Under the pieces are notes generated by a model that ran no database searches, had not been told where the DNA came from, and saw only the letters and a program-made list of their open reading frames with translations. A program made the translations under genes and the position numbers. DNA of 64,000 bases. Origin: Corynebacterium meridianum (GTDB lineage: Bacteria; Actinomycetota; Actinomycetes; Mycobacteriales; Mycobacteriaceae). The DNA lies in the NCBI RefSeq assembly GCF_016342265.1, contig NZ_JAEIOS010000010.1:144876-208875 (forward strand), given 5' to 3'. Every line of letters begins with the position of its first letter. Position 1 is the first letter of the stretch. Below, one piece after another: positions 19,586-29,068 of the stretch.

Positions 19586-19984
19586 GTGAACGAGATGGAC
19601 AAGCCCGGCAAACAGACACGCCACCGCGTGCACGTCTTCCGGCTCCTGCTCCTCGCCGTCGCGGTTCTGGCCACCCTGTTTCTGGCGTGGTGGCAGTGGA
19701 CCCGGTTCCGGTCCGGATCGGGATCCTTCCAGAACCTCGGGTACGCCCTCCAGTGGCCCGCTTTCGGCGCCTTCTTCATCTACGCCTACTGGAAGATCGG
19801 CCAGTACGAACGGGAGGTCCGGGAGACCGGCCAGGCCCCGGCCGAACGGGAGAGGGCCGAGCGTGAGGCCCGCGGTGAGATGACGGAGATCGACGAGGAC
19901 TTCCTACCGCCCCGGCCGTCAATCGACATCGAGACGTTCAACGCCCTCAACACACCCCGTCGCCGCAGCGACAACACCGAGTGA
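19586..19984 (+). CDS. LprD-like conserved membrane protein
   Basis: 132 residues from a GTG start. Two hydrophobic segments (about 18-38 and 55-70) flank the motif WWQWTRF...FQNLGYALQWP, which I recognise from mycobacterial LprD (Rv1343c). The C-terminal half is charged and probably cytoplasmic. Unlike a lipoprotein it shows no lipobox cysteine at the N terminus. It is followed at once by the DUF3817 gene, and the pair stands tail to tail with rdgB, the same arrangement as in Mycobacterium. Molecular function is unknown. Confidence 0.8.
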   Translation: MNEMDKPGKQTRHRVHVFRLLLLAVAVLATLFLAWWQWTRFRSGSGSFQNLGYALQWPAFGAFFIYAYWKIGQYEREVRETGQAPAERERAEREARGEMTEIDEDFLPPRPSIDIETFNALNTPRRRSDNTE

Positions 19985-19998
19985 AAGAGGTCTTTTCC

Positions 19999-20358
19999 GT
20001 GACTGCACCCTCCACCGACACCACCCCCCCGAGCGGTCGCCAGGACCGGATCCGGACAGCCCTCCGGATCTTCGTGGTCGCCGCCTGGGTGACCGGCATC
20101 TGGCTGCTGATCCTCACCGGCCGCATGATCCTCGACTACATCTTCCACGTCGACATGCCGAGCTGGGCCACGCTCATCGGCCAGCTGCACGGACTGTTCT
20201 ACATGTGCTACCTCATGGCGACGATGAACCTCGGGATCAAGGCCCGGTGGGAACCGATGCGCTGGTTGACCACGGCGCTGGCCGGCACGATCCCTTTCAT
20301 GTCCTTCTGGATCGAGCAGAAACGCCGCCGTGAGGTCACGACGGCGTTCGATCTCTGA
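19999..20358 (+). CDS. DUF3817 integral membrane protein (Rv1342c-like)
   Basis: About 119 residues with three hydrophobic segments. The GTG at 19999 is preferred because AAAGAGG precedes it; an earlier GTG at 19981 overlaps the stop of the previous gene. The family motif region LIGQLHGLFYMCYLMATMNL and the C-terminal WIEQKRRRE are visible. It forms a two-gene unit with the LprD-like gene. Function unknown. Confidence 0.8.
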   Translation: MTAPSTDTTPPSGRQDRIRTALRIFVVAAWVTGIWLLILTGRMILDYIFHVDMPSWATLIGQLHGLFYMCYLMATMNLGIKARWEPMRWLTTALAGTIPFMSFWIEQKRRREVTTAFDL

Positions 20359-20364
20359 CCTGTT

Positions 20365-21120
20365 TCAACTGTCGCGGGATTCCTCCGCGCCATCTTCCTC
20401 CACTGTTTCAGCCTCCGCCTCATCGCCGGTGTCCACCGCGATGAGGCGTCCTTCGTCGGTACCTACGGCGGTACCTTCGAGTTCGGACCGGCGGGCGAGC
20501 TCCGCGAGCGCGGGCACCAGCGCGGCGAGCGCCTTGCCGCGGTGCGACAGTGCGTCCTTCTCCTCCGGCGACAGCTCTGCCGAGGACCGGGGCCGCTCAT
20601 CACTGTCCGCGACGCGCTCATCCTCCTCCGCGGGGATGAACAGTGGATCGTAGCCGAAGCCGTTCTCCCCGACCGGGGTACGGACGAGCCGACCGGCCCA
20701 GGTGCCCTTCTCGACCCACTCCTCCCCGTCCGGGGTGACCAGCGCGCAGACCGATACGAATGCCGCCTTCCGGCGCTTCAGCGGGACATCGGCCATCTGC
20801 GCCAGAAGCAGTTCGTTGTTGGCCTCGTCATCGCCGTGCCTGCCGCACCATCTCGCGGAGAGCACCCCGGGCATACCACCGAGTTCCTCGACGGTGAGCC
20901 CGGAGTCATCGGCCAGGGTGGTGATCCCGGTGGCCGCGACACCGGCCCGTGCCTTGATCAGTGCGTTGTCGGCGAAGGTCCGCCCGTCCTCGACCGGCTC
21001 CGGGTATCCGAGGAGGTCCTCCGAGGACAGCAGCTCGATACCCTCGATGCCCGCGGCATCGAGCACCCGACGGAGTTCCTTCAGTTTCTTGGGGTTGTGC
21101 GATGCCACATGGAGAAGCAC
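20365..21120 (-). CDS. rdgB: XTP/dITP diphosphatase (RdgB/HAM1 family)
   Basis: 251 residues. It hydrolyses non-canonical purine triphosphates (XTP, dITP) to monophosphates and so cleans the nucleotide pool. Family motifs are SHNPKKLKEL at the N terminus (substrate-binding loop), ADDSGLTVEELGGMPGVLSARW, GFGYDPLF and SHRGKAL. An acidic tail of about 40 residues after the last motif is longer than usual and is probably unstructured. The GTG start is six bases after the rph stop, so the two are co-transcribed, the conserved actinobacterial rph-rdgB pairing. The 3' end abuts the convergent DUF3817 gene. Confidence 0.95.
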   Translation of the reverse strand: MLLHVASHNPKKLKELRRVLDAAGIEGIELLSSEDLLGYPEPVEDGRTFADNALIKARAGVAATGITTLADDSGLTVEELGGMPGVLSARWCGRHGDDEANNELLLAQMADVPLKRRKAAFVSVCALVTPDGEEWVEKGTWAGRLVRTPVGENGFGYDPLFIPAEEDERVADSDERPRSSAELSPEEKDALSHRGKALAALVPALAELARRSELEGTAVGTDEGRLIAVDTGDEAEAETVEEDGAEESRDS

Positions 21121-21126
21121 CGGCGC

Positions 21127-21870
<744 letters not shown>

Positions 21871-22221
21871 GCCCGCCAGGATACCCGGCGCGCCACCGCT
21901 CCCCGCGGACGCACCCACGCCGCCCGGAACCGATCCGTTCACCCCGTCGGGGACGGTCTCCGCCGTCCTCCTACACGTCGGACAAAGCCCCTCCGGAGGT
22001 TTCTGCACCTAGCCCGGTGATCTCCACGATGACAGGTCGACCGGCCCACGGTCGTCGACCCCCGCTTTCCCCCCTGTCCGGAAATGCACCTCCGAACAGG
22101 CCGTTAAAACTGGCATCGAAACACACCCCTGTTGCAGGGTGAAAAAGTGGACTAGCCTCGTGCCATAAGATTCACCAAATCCATTCTAAGTGACAACCAA
22201 TCTCAACAAGGAGGCTCCACC
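21871..22221. other. divergent intergenic region between rph and adh
   Basis: About 350 bases carrying the divergent promoters of rph and the alcohol dehydrogenase. GC falls in the last 90 bases before adh, as expected for a promoter. I see no RNA gene or clear operator. Confidence 0.5.
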
Positions 22222-23271
22222 ATGAAGGCACTCGTCTACCACGGACCGGGACAGAAGTCGTGGGAGGAAGTACCGGATCCGACCATCCAGGAACCCACCG
22301 ACGTCATCTGCAGAATCGACGCAACCACCATCTGCGGCACCGATCTCCACATCCTCAAGGGCGACGTCCCCGCGGTGACCGACGGACGGATCCTAGGCCA
22401 TGAAGCTGTCGGAACCATCACAGAGGTCGGGGACGCGGTCACCGAGTTCAAGGTCGGCGACCGCGTGATCATCCCCGCCATCACCTCCTGCGGCAAATGC
22501 AGCTTCTGCAAGGTCGGAAACTACTCCCACTGCCAGACCGTCGGAGGAATCGGCTGGATCCTCGGCCACCTCATCGACGGAACCCAGGCGGAGTACTGCC
22601 GGGTTCCCTTCGCCGAGACCTCCATCTACGCCGTCCCGGACGGACTGAGCGATGAGGACGTCCTGTTCCTCACCGACGCACTTCCCACCGGATTCGAGAT
22701 CGGCATCCTCAACGGCAACACGAAACCGGGCGATACCGTCGCCGTCGTCGGCGCCGGTCCGGTGGGCCTGTCCGCCGTCATGACCGCAGGCCTCGCGGGT
22801 GCCGGACGGGTCATCACCGTCGACATGGATGAGAACCGAATGGACACCGCGATGGCGTTCGGAGCCACCCACAAGGTCAACGCCGGCGACCCGGACGCGA
22901 TCGACAAGATCAAGGCACTGTCCAGCGACGGTCTCGGCGTCGATGTCGCCGTCGAAGCCGTCGGTATCCCGCAAACCTTCAAGACTTGTCTCGACATCGT
23001 CCGACCACACGGCAACGTCGCCAACGTAGGCGTCCACGGCAAGTCCATCGACCTGCCCCTGCAGGACCTGTGGATCTCAAGCATCACCATCAGCATGGGT
23101 CTCATCGACGGGTACTCCATCGACAAACTGATGCGCATGGTCGAGTCCGGCAAGTTGCCTGCCAGGAAGATGGCCACGCACCACTACACGATGGACCGGT
23201 TCATCGAGGCCTACGATCTGTTCGCCAACGCCGCGGAGAACAAGGTGGTGAAGCTGGTCATCACACCGTAG
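22222..23271 (+). CDS. zinc-dependent alcohol dehydrogenase
   Basis: 349 residues, medium-chain dehydrogenase family. Catalytic zinc ligands are Cys38 (CGTD) with His60-Glu61 (LGHE). The structural zinc site has Cys90, Cys93, Cys96 and Cys104. The nucleotide-binding fold carries VAVVGAGPVGLSAV. The start follows a strong ribosome binding site, AAGGAGG. The exact substrate cannot be read from sequence; close relatives act on short alcohols or aldehydes. It lies between rph and the Rv1339-like gene, where related genomes have no gene, together with the His-rich protein gene. Confidence 0.93.
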   Translation: MKALVYHGPGQKSWEEVPDPTIQEPTDVICRIDATTICGTDLHILKGDVPAVTDGRILGHEAVGTITEVGDAVTEFKVGDRVIIPAITSCGKCSFCKVGNYSHCQTVGGIGWILGHLIDGTQAEYCRVPFAETSIYAVPDGLSDEDVLFLTDALPTGFEIGILNGNTKPGDTVAVVGAGPVGLSAVMTAGLAGAGRVITVDMDENRMDTAMAFGATHKVNAGDPDAIDKIKALSSDGLGVDVAVEAVGIPQTFKTCLDIVRPHGNVANVGVHGKSIDLPLQDLWISSITISMGLIDGYSIDKLMRMVESGKLPARKMATHHYTMDRFIEAYDLFANAAENKVVKLVITP

Positions 23272-23302
23272 TTCCACGGGTACGTACCGCGTCCGTCGGT
23301 CC

Positions 23303-23376
23303 ACGACGGAGGTGATGCCCCAGCGGACGTCCGGCAGGAAACGATCTCCCCGGACGGCTCCCCTGGGGCGTCATTC
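23303..23376. terminator. inverted repeat between convergent adh and His-rich gene
   Basis: Arms TGATGCCCCAG and CTGGGGCGTCA enclose an inner GC-rich hairpin in the 130-base convergent gap. It probably serves as a shared terminator. Confidence 0.5.
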
Positions 23377-23402
23377 ATTCACCCGTACCCCGTCAACGAA
23401 CC

Positions 23403-24695
23403 TCAGCGACGCCGTCGGCTGACCCGCAGTGCTGTAGCTGCGAGCACCAGGACCCCCATGGCGAATGCGGCGGCCCACACGGCGACGATCCCGGATCCAC
23501 CGTCCCCATCGGATGATGCCTGCTGAATGGCCGGGGTGGCCTCAGCGGATTCCGCAGCCGCCTGAGTGCTGACAGACCGTCCGGAATCACCCCGGGATTC
23601 GACGCTGTCGCGCCCCTTCCACTGGCGCACCGCATGGGAATGCCCCTCGTGGCTGTGACCGTGGTCATGGTCGTGGCCGGCATGATCGTGGCCGTGACCG
23701 GCATGATCGTGACCGTGATTGTGCCCACCGTGATCATGACCCCCATGCACATGATCGTGCCCGTGACCTCCGTGGTGATGGCCTGCATGGTCGTGGCCGT
23801 GTCCACCGTGGCCATGTTCCCCGTGATTGTGCCCCGAGTGATCATGTCCATGGTCGTGGCCATGCCCGGAATGATCGTGACCATGATCGTGCCCACCGTG
23901 GTCATGGTCGTGGTCATGCCCGTGGCCCCCATGATCGTGAACATGACCACCGTGATCGTGATCATGCCCGTGGTCCCCATGATCGTGATCGTGACCACCG
24001 TGGCCATGGTCGTGGTCCCCATGATCGTGATCGTGACCACCGTGGCCATGGTCGTGGTCCCCATGATCGTGATCGTGACCACCGTGGCCATGGTCGTGGT
24101 CATGCCCATGGTCCCCATGGTCGTGATCGTGGCCACCGTGGTCCCCATGGTCGTGATCGTGGTCATGGCCGTGACCCCCATGGTCGTGATCGTGGTCATG
24201 GCCGTCGGAACCGGGTTTCGGCGAGCTGGACCCGAATCCGGGGATAACTCCTCCGGATGACGATCCGATCGGCCCTGAGGACGGCGAGTCGGGACGATCG
24301 CCACCACTGTCCCGCTCGGGCGAAGTGGAACCGCTGGAATCTACCGGTCGATCTCCACCGCGCCCGCCATGATCGTGGTCGCCGTGCCCACCGTGATCTT
24401 CGTGATCTTCACCGGATTCGGCATGGTCGTGGCCGTCATGCCCATGGTGGTGGTCAGGGTCGTGGCCGTCGTGATCGTGGTGTGCATGACCATGGTCATC
24501 ATAATCCGCGCTGTGGGAGGCATCGTCCGCGCCCGATGGCGTCGCAGGGCTGTGGTCTGCCTCAGTGGCATCCGAGGTACTCTCGGCGGCGGTTTCGGGC
24601 AGAGTTTCCTCGGCATTGACGATGGCGGGCGACATCACGGCAAGCGGCAGTGCAGACGCAAAGGCGATTGCCAGCGCCCGGTTCCTCAGGTACAT
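23403..24695 (-). CDS. secreted, membrane-anchored His/Asp-rich metal-binding protein
   Basis: 430 residues from the ATG at 24695 (GGAG eight bases upstream). An N-terminal signal peptide ends near NAEE. A short His/Asp-rich segment comes next, then a Ser/Gly/Pro linker, then about 190 residues made almost wholly of GHDHDHGDH-type repeats. A C-terminal hydrophobic helix ending SRRRR should anchor it in the membrane; there is no LPXTG sorting motif. Such repeats bind zinc, nickel or copper, and a Zur-like operator lies directly upstream, so zinc capture or buffering at the cell surface is the best guess. Two exact 42-bp tandem units at 23994-24077 and a partial third show recent expansion. The plus-strand open frame opposite is a mirror of the repeats. 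Confidence 0.85.
   Translation of the reverse strand: MYLRNRALAIAFASALPLAVMSPAIVNAEETLPETAAESTSDATEADHSPATPSGADDASHSADYDDHGHAHHDHDGHDPDHHHGHDGHDHAESGEDHEDHGGHGDHDHGGRGGDRPVDSSGSTSPERDSGGDRPDSPSSGPIGSSSGGVIPGFGSSSPKPGSDGHDHDHDHGGHGHDHDHDHGDHGGHDHDHGDHGHDHDHGHGGHDHDHGDHDHGHGGHDHDHGDHDHGHGGHDHDHGDHGHDHDHGGHVHDHGGHGHDHDHDHGGHDHGHDHSGHGHDHGHDHSGHNHGEHGHGGHGHDHAGHHHGGHGHDHVHGGHDHGGHNHGHDHAGHGHDHAGHDHDHGHSHEGHSHAVRQWKGRDSVESRGDSGRSVSTQAAAESAEATPAIQQASSDGDGGSGIVAVWAAAFAMGVLVLAATALRVSRRRR
23994..24119 (-). repeat. 42-bp tandem repeats inside the His-rich gene
   Basis: Copies at 23994-24035 and 24036-24077 are identical; the third, from 24078, diverges near its end. Each unit encodes 14 residues, so copy-number change keeps the frame. 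Confidence 0.9.
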
Positions 24696-24713
24696 GACCA
24701 ACTCCAGAGTAGT

Positions 24714-24728
24714 AGACAATGATTCTCA
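24714..24728 (-). promoter_or_regulatory. Zur-like operator upstream of the His-rich gene
   Basis: The minus strand reads TGAGAATCATTGTCT, which fits the palindrome TGA-N-AAT-N-ATT-N-TCA of actinobacterial Zur/Fur-type operators at all but one fixed position. It sits 19-33 bases before the ATG, over the expected promoter, which suggests repression when zinc is plentiful. Confidence 0.6.
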
Positions 24729-24800
24729 ACAAAGTTAGCCTGTTTTCCCGTTAATGGTTACTTTTTTCATTAGTGGGGGTCGTCACACCTCCACCTCACG

Positions 24801-24830
24801 AAAAAGAAACCCCGCCGAGCAGGGTTTCTT
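24801..24830 (-). terminator. terminator of the Rv1339-like gene
   Basis: Minus-strand hairpin with arms GAAACCC and GGGTTTC around TGCTCGGCG, followed by TTTTTCG, 55-85 bases after the stop codon. Confidence 0.75.
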
Positions 24831-24884
24831 CAGATTCGGTCCGTAGCACCGGAGCAGAGCCGCCGCCACAGGTGATGCGTGGGA

Positions 24885-25652
24885 TTAGATGCTCAGCTCC
24901 ATACCCGCATGCCCCAGAAGGATCTCGCCGTCGAACTCCGACCGGGCGGCTTCAAGGGTGGCCTGATCATCGACCCACGGGGGAATGTGCACGAGGACGA
25001 GCTGCCGCACGCCTGCGAGCCTCGCCGCACGCCCGGCCTCCTGCCCCGAGATGTGCATGGCCTCAGGCTTTCCGGCGGGTTCATCACCCCAGGTCGCCTC
25101 GCACAGAAACACGTCCGCGTCGCGAGCCAACTCGACGAGGTTGTCGCACCATCCGGTGTCGCCGGAGTATGCGAGGACGCGACCCGTCGACGGTTCTTCG
25201 ACACGCAGGCCGTAGGCCTCGATGGGGTGGACGACGGAGTACGGGGTCACGGTGAAATCGGCGATGGTCTCCGGCTCACCGTTTCTCCACGGCACGAACG
25301 CGAAGGAATCAGACATGTCGTCCACCTCGCCCTCGATGTCGGCCGAGAGACGCCCCATCCGGGCCGGCAGGTCAACGGGGCCGCAGCACAGGTTCCGCGC
25401 GGGAGCGGCTGACGCCGGGTGATAGCGACGCCACACCATGAGCGAGGGGAAGTCCATGCAATGGTCCGCGTGCAGGTGGGAGAACATCACATGGGCGTCC
25501 GCTGGATCCTGCACCTGCTGCAACGCCGCGAGGGTCCCGGGGCCGAAGTCCATGATCACCGCTGGGCCGCGGGTCCCGCGCAGAAGGTACCCGGAAGCGG
25601 GCCCTTTTGGGGCTCCCAGACTTCCGGTGCACCCGAGGATGGTCAACTTCAT
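24885..25652 (-). CDS. metallo-beta-lactamase-fold phosphodiesterase (Rv1339-like)
   Basis: 255 residues. The metal-binding motif SHLHADHCMD, a later histidine (VVHP), YSGDTGWCD and a C-terminal VHIPPW segment place it in the metallo-beta-lactamase fold. Similarity along its length to mycobacterial Rv1339, described as an atypical cyclic-nucleotide phosphodiesterase, is what I recall. It follows murI by about 70 bases on the same strand, as in Mycobacterium. The ATG at 25652 was chosen over a GTG three codons earlier; neither has a strong ribosome binding site. Confidence 0.88.
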   Translation of the reverse strand: MKLTILGCTGSLGAPKGPASGYLLRGTRGPAVIMDFGPGTLAALQQVQDPADAHVMFSHLHADHCMDFPSLMVWRRYHPASAAPARNLCCGPVDLPARMGRLSADIEGEVDDMSDSFAFVPWRNGEPETIADFTVTPYSVVHPIEAYGLRVEEPSTGRVLAYSGDTGWCDNLVELARDADVFLCEATWGDEPAGKPEAMHISGQEAGRAARLAGVRQLVLVHIPPWVDDQATLEAARSEFDGEILLGHAGMELSI

Positions 25653-25725
25653 AGGAATCACTGTGCCATGACTCGGGGCCGCATGGGTATCTCTCAGGCT
25701 GAAATCGTGTCGTGTCCGGCGTGGA

Positions 25726-26574
25726 TTACAGTCCGTCCAGGTGGCTTACCTGTGTCACATCCGGCCCCAGGAAACGTCCCGCGAGCTGTGTGAACAGTCG
25801 CGGATCGCCGGTGGACTCGAAGGTCCGGGAGGGCGTTCCGGTCTCCGCGAGCAGATCCATCTGGCTCAGGGTGCGCAGCACATCCTTGGCGGTTTCCTCG
25901 GCGGATGACACCAACGTCACGTGCTCCCCCATGGCCAACTGGATGACGCCGCTCAGCAGCGGGTAGTGGGTGCATCCCAGGACGAGGGTATCGACGCCCG
26001 CCGCCTGCAGCGGTTCGACATAAGCCTGTGCGACGCCGAGGATCTGCCGTCCGGAGGTGATGCCGCGTTCCACGAAGTCCACGAAGCTCGGGCAGGCGGT
26101 GGCGAAGCACTCGACGGACGGGGAGGCCGCGAACAGTTCCTGGTAGGCGCCGGAACTGATCGTTCCCGCGGTACCGATGACACCGATGCGTCCGTTGCGG
26201 GTTGTCGAGACCGCTCGCCGAACGGCGGGCAGGATCACCCCGATGACCGGGATCTCGTAGCGCTCGCGGGCGTCGCGGAGGAACGCGGAGGTCGCGGTGT
26301 TGCAGGCGATGACGATCATCTTGCACCCGCGGCGCACCAGTTCATCCGCGACCGCCATCGAGTGTTCCCGGACGCGACGGATGGGCAGGGGGCCGTAGGG
26401 TCCGTTGCCCGTGTCCCCGATGTAGATCATCGATTCGCTCGGGAGCTGATCGACGATGGTCCGGGCGACCGTCAGCCCACCGACACCGGAGTCGAAGATG
26501 CCGATCGGTGACTCCGCCGTCGGGGGGAAATCGGCACGGATCTTCTCATCTGCGGGGGGTTCCGGGTTAATCAC
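25726..26574 (-). CDS. murI: glutamate racemase
   Basis: 282 residues from the GTG at 26574. It makes D-glutamate for peptidoglycan. Motifs: [11 protein letters not shown] near the N terminus, the first catalytic cysteine in ACNTATSAF, and the second in LGCTHYPLL. The frame runs 64 codons further upstream, but that part is not family-like. It is the first gene of a two-gene unit with the Rv1339-like gene. Confidence 0.95.
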   Translation of the reverse strand: MINPEPPADEKIRADFPPTAESPIGIFDSGVGGLTVARTIVDQLPSESMIYIGDTGNGPYGPLPIRRVREHSMAVADELVRRGCKMIVIACNTATSAFLRDARERYEIPVIGVILPAVRRAVSTTRNGRIGVIGTAGTISSGAYQELFAASPSVECFATACPSFVDFVERGITSGRQILGVAQAYVEPLQAAGVDTLVLGCTHYPLLSGVIQLAMGEHVTLVSSAEETAKDVLRTLSQMDLLAETGTPSRTFESTGDPRLFTQLAGRFLGPDVTQVSHLDGL

Positions 26575-26853
26575 GCCACCGATCCTATCCGGCCCGACCC
26601 GCGCCGGCGTCCGGGTGTTGTCACCGGAACGCGGAGCGGGACACCGCGACCGGCGTGTACCCGATGGGATCGACCCCTCGGCCACACCGGTACAGCACCG
26701 GTGGTCACACCGGAATTCTCCAGCAAGGAGCCTCGACACCATGCTCCCACACCACAACACCGTCAAGACGCCCGTGTCCCGGGCGGAACGGCGGTAGCGT
26801 CCGTCGACCCGTCCACTCCCCGGATCCCACCGTCCTTCCGGTCGGGGTTGCGG

Positions 26854-27765
26854 TTACTGCGGTTCCGATTCCGGGTGGGGCTCCGGTACACACGCGGCGG
26901 CATCCCCGAAACTGTCTTCGTCGATCGCGGTGTTCAGCCTGAGGGCCATCCGGTCGAGCATCGCCCGTCCGGTGTCGTAGGTGCCGTCACCCGGCTGCAC
27001 CGCCAACGCGATGCCGACCTCCCCGTCCCGGGTCTGCAGGACACCGAACTGCCGGACCAGGTAGTCACCGGCGTCGTCCGGCCCCCACCCACCCTTGAAG
27101 GGAAGGTCCGGTATCAACCCGAGTCCGTAGGACTGGGCATCGGTGATCTGATTCATCGCGGTCAGTACAGCGCCCGCACCGGGTATGCAGGTCATCTGGT
27201 GGGCGAACCGTGCCTGATCGACGAGTGCCCAGGCGGTCTGACCCGCGGCGGAGAACCCGGACCTGGTGATCTCCGGGGGAACGGTGGTCTCATCCCCGGC
27301 CTTGCGGAGGATCTGTTCGGTGGCTTCCGCGGCATCGGTGCCGCCGCCGAGGGAGTACCACAGGGTGTCCAGGGCGGCGTTGTCGCTCACCGTGATCGCC
27401 CGGTCCACGGTCTGAGTGGTCTCGGTGCCGCGGTACAGGACCGCCATGGACACCGGGACCTTCACCGTTGACCACGCCGGGCCGACGGTGACCGATCCCG
27501 CCGCCACGACGGAGCGGCCGTCGGCTAGCGCGACGCCAACGGCACCGTCCGCGTCCGCGGCGGCGGCGATCTCGTCCGCCACGCGCTGCAGCTCCCGGGC
27601 CCCGGGTTGACCCTGCACCGTGGGGCCGGTCGCCCACGGGGAGGCACCCGTCGAGGCCGCCGGGGAATGCTGTTCACCGGTCATGCCAGAGTCACCGTCC
27701 TCCGTGGGAATCGTGCAGGCGGAAAGCACCGCCGCGCACACGAGCAGCTCTGCCAGTCTCTTCAT
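26854..27765 (-). CDS. lipoprotein with beta-lactamase/transpeptidase-like serine hydrolase fold
   Basis: 303 residues with a lipobox LSAC (Cys17), so exported and lipid-anchored. Serine-hydrolase signatures are present in the right order and spacing: Ser99-T-V-Lys102 (SxxK), Ser127-Asp-Asn129 (SDN) and Lys224-Gly-Gly (KTG-like). This resembles class A beta-lactamases and related penicillin-recognising proteins, but overall sequence is divergent, so hydrolysis of beta-lactams is not assured; a cell-wall role is also possible. Its ATG overlaps the stop of the rhomboid gene (ATGA), so the two are translated together. Confidence 0.8.
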   Translation of the reverse strand: MKRLAELLVCAAVLSACTIPTEDGDSGMTGEQHSPAASTGASPWATGPTVQGQPGARELQRVADEIAAAADADGAVGVALADGRSVVAAGSVTVGPAWSTVKVPVSMAVLYRGTETTQTVDRAITVSDNAALDTLWYSLGGGTDAAEATEQILRKAGDETTVPPEITRSGFSAAGQTAWALVDQARFAHQMTCIPGAGAVLTAMNQITDAQSYGLGLIPDLPFKGGWGPDDAGDYLVRQFGVLQTRDGEVGIALAVQPGDGTYDTGRAMLDRMALRLNTAIDEDSFGDAAACVPEPHPESEPQ

Positions 27766-28457
27766 GCCAGTCCGTCCCTTGTGCGGGGTGTTCGCCGGAC
27801 CGGATCATCGGATGTGATGGTCGCCCCGGCGATGACCCCACCGACCGCGCCGAATAGGTGCCCCTGCCAGGACAGACCCGCCTGCGGCAGGAAACCGTAG
27901 ACCATCCCGGAGAACGAGAACACGAGAATGACCCCGACGAGGATCTGTCCCAGCGAACGGTTGTAGAAGCCGCGGACCATGAGGTAACTCATCCAGCCGT
28001 ACACCACACCCGAGGCACCGATGTGGTTCGTCCCCACTCCCCCCAGTAGCCAGGCACCGAGACCGCCGACAACCATGCAGATCATCGTGACCTCGAAGAA
28101 CGTTCTCTTTCCGGAGAGGCCGATGAGGAATGCGGCGACGACACCGACGGTCGTGTTCCCCATGATGTGCGCGAAGTCGGCGTGCAGGAAGGGGGCGCTG
28201 AGGATCGTGGGCAGGAACGCGGGATCCAGCGGACGGATACCGAAGGAGTTGAGGTAGCCGCCACTGAGGATGTTGAGCAGGAACACACCCCAGATCGCGA
28301 TCACCCAGCCGATGGTGAGGCGCAGCGACGTGCGGAGCCGCGCACGCCCTGTGGACACCGGTGAGGACGTAAACGGTGTCACCACGGGCGGCCCACCGGG
28401 GAATGCTGACCCGGGATCGGGGATGTGGAAGGCGGAACGGTCGGGGTACCTGGGCAC
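27762..28457 (-). CDS. rhomboid-family intramembrane serine protease
   Basis: 231 residues with about six membrane segments. The catalytic serine is in GASGVVYGWMSY and the histidine in WQGHLFGAVGG, the standard rhomboid dyad. An AHIMGN motif in the second segment is also conserved. The GTG start at 28457 follows GAGGAAATGAC. The gene occupies the place of Rv1337 before murI in Mycobacterium; the mec-cysO-cysM genes found next to it there are absent here. The downstream lipoprotein overlaps by four bases. Confidence 0.92.
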   Translation of the reverse strand: MPRYPDRSAFHIPDPGSAFPGGPPVVTPFTSSPVSTGRARLRTSLRLTIGWVIAIWGVFLLNILSGGYLNSFGIRPLDPAFLPTILSAPFLHADFAHIMGNTTVGVVAAFLIGLSGKRTFFEVTMICMVVGGLGAWLLGGVGTNHIGASGVVYGWMSYLMVRGFYNRSLGQILVGVILVFSFSGMVYGFLPQAGLSWQGHLFGAVGGVIAGATITSDDPVRRTPRTRDGLA

Positions 28458-28510
28458 GTCATTTCCTCGTCATTCGTGAGTCACGTCGGATTTTTCCGCA
28501 CGTGGCTGGG

Positions 28511-29050
28511 TCACCCCATCAGGGCGGCGAGCAGGGAATCCTGGTTGAACGCCAGCCACTCGACGAGCGCGGCGCGCTCCTCCTCCGCAGCCTCGCCGTT
28601 GACGTCGCCGGAGGCGACGTAGAGGCGGATGTCGTTCAGCCCTGTGATCCAGGCGTTGACCTCGGATTCGGGTACGACCACGGCGACGTTGCCGTCCGGT
28701 CCGAGTGCTTCGGTGATCACCTGGAGGTTCTCGAGCTTGCCCCGGCAGATGTCGTTCTCGTGGAGGCTGCGCAGCAGGGAGTTGTCCCCCTCGTACTCCT
28801 CGTCACCCGCGCGTTCGAAATCAGGCAGGAGCCGGCGCAGCGCCGGATCCTCGGGGGCTTCCTTGTGCCCACTGGGCATTCCGGTGAGCTCCGCGAGTTC
28901 GTCCTTCGGGGCGGACTGCGCCCGGCGGATCAGCGCCTCCGCAACGGTGGCCGCGAGATCGCCGAGCACCTCCCGTTCCATGGGCTCGAACGTGGCGGTG
29001 AATCTGGCCCGACCGCGGATCAGGCCCTTCCTGCGTTTCCAGGGTTCCAT
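28511..29050 (-). CDS. DUF2017 family protein
   Basis: 179 residues, acidic and soluble. It matches the conserved actinobacterial family (Rv1332-like) that always follows clpS. Start ATG after GGGGGAGA. Helix-rich with no catalytic motif that I can name; the link to ClpS suggests a role around ClpC/ClpP proteolysis, but this is inference. Confidence 0.85.
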   Translation of the reverse strand: MEPWKRRKGLIRGRARFTATFEPMEREVLGDLAATVAEALIRRAQSAPKDELAELTGMPSGHKEAPEDPALRRLLPDFERAGDEEYEGDNSLLRSLHENDICRGKLENLQVITEALGPDGNVAVVVPESEVNAWITGLNDIRLYVASGDVNGEAAEEERAALVEWLAFNQDSLLAALMG

Positions 29051-29068
29051 GTCGCGTATCTCCCCCGC

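Noticed and set aside
23634..24260. Met/Val-rich frame opposite the His-rich gene, looking like a membrane protein
   Set aside because: It is the exact mirror of His/Asp repeats; no ribosome binding site or family similarity.
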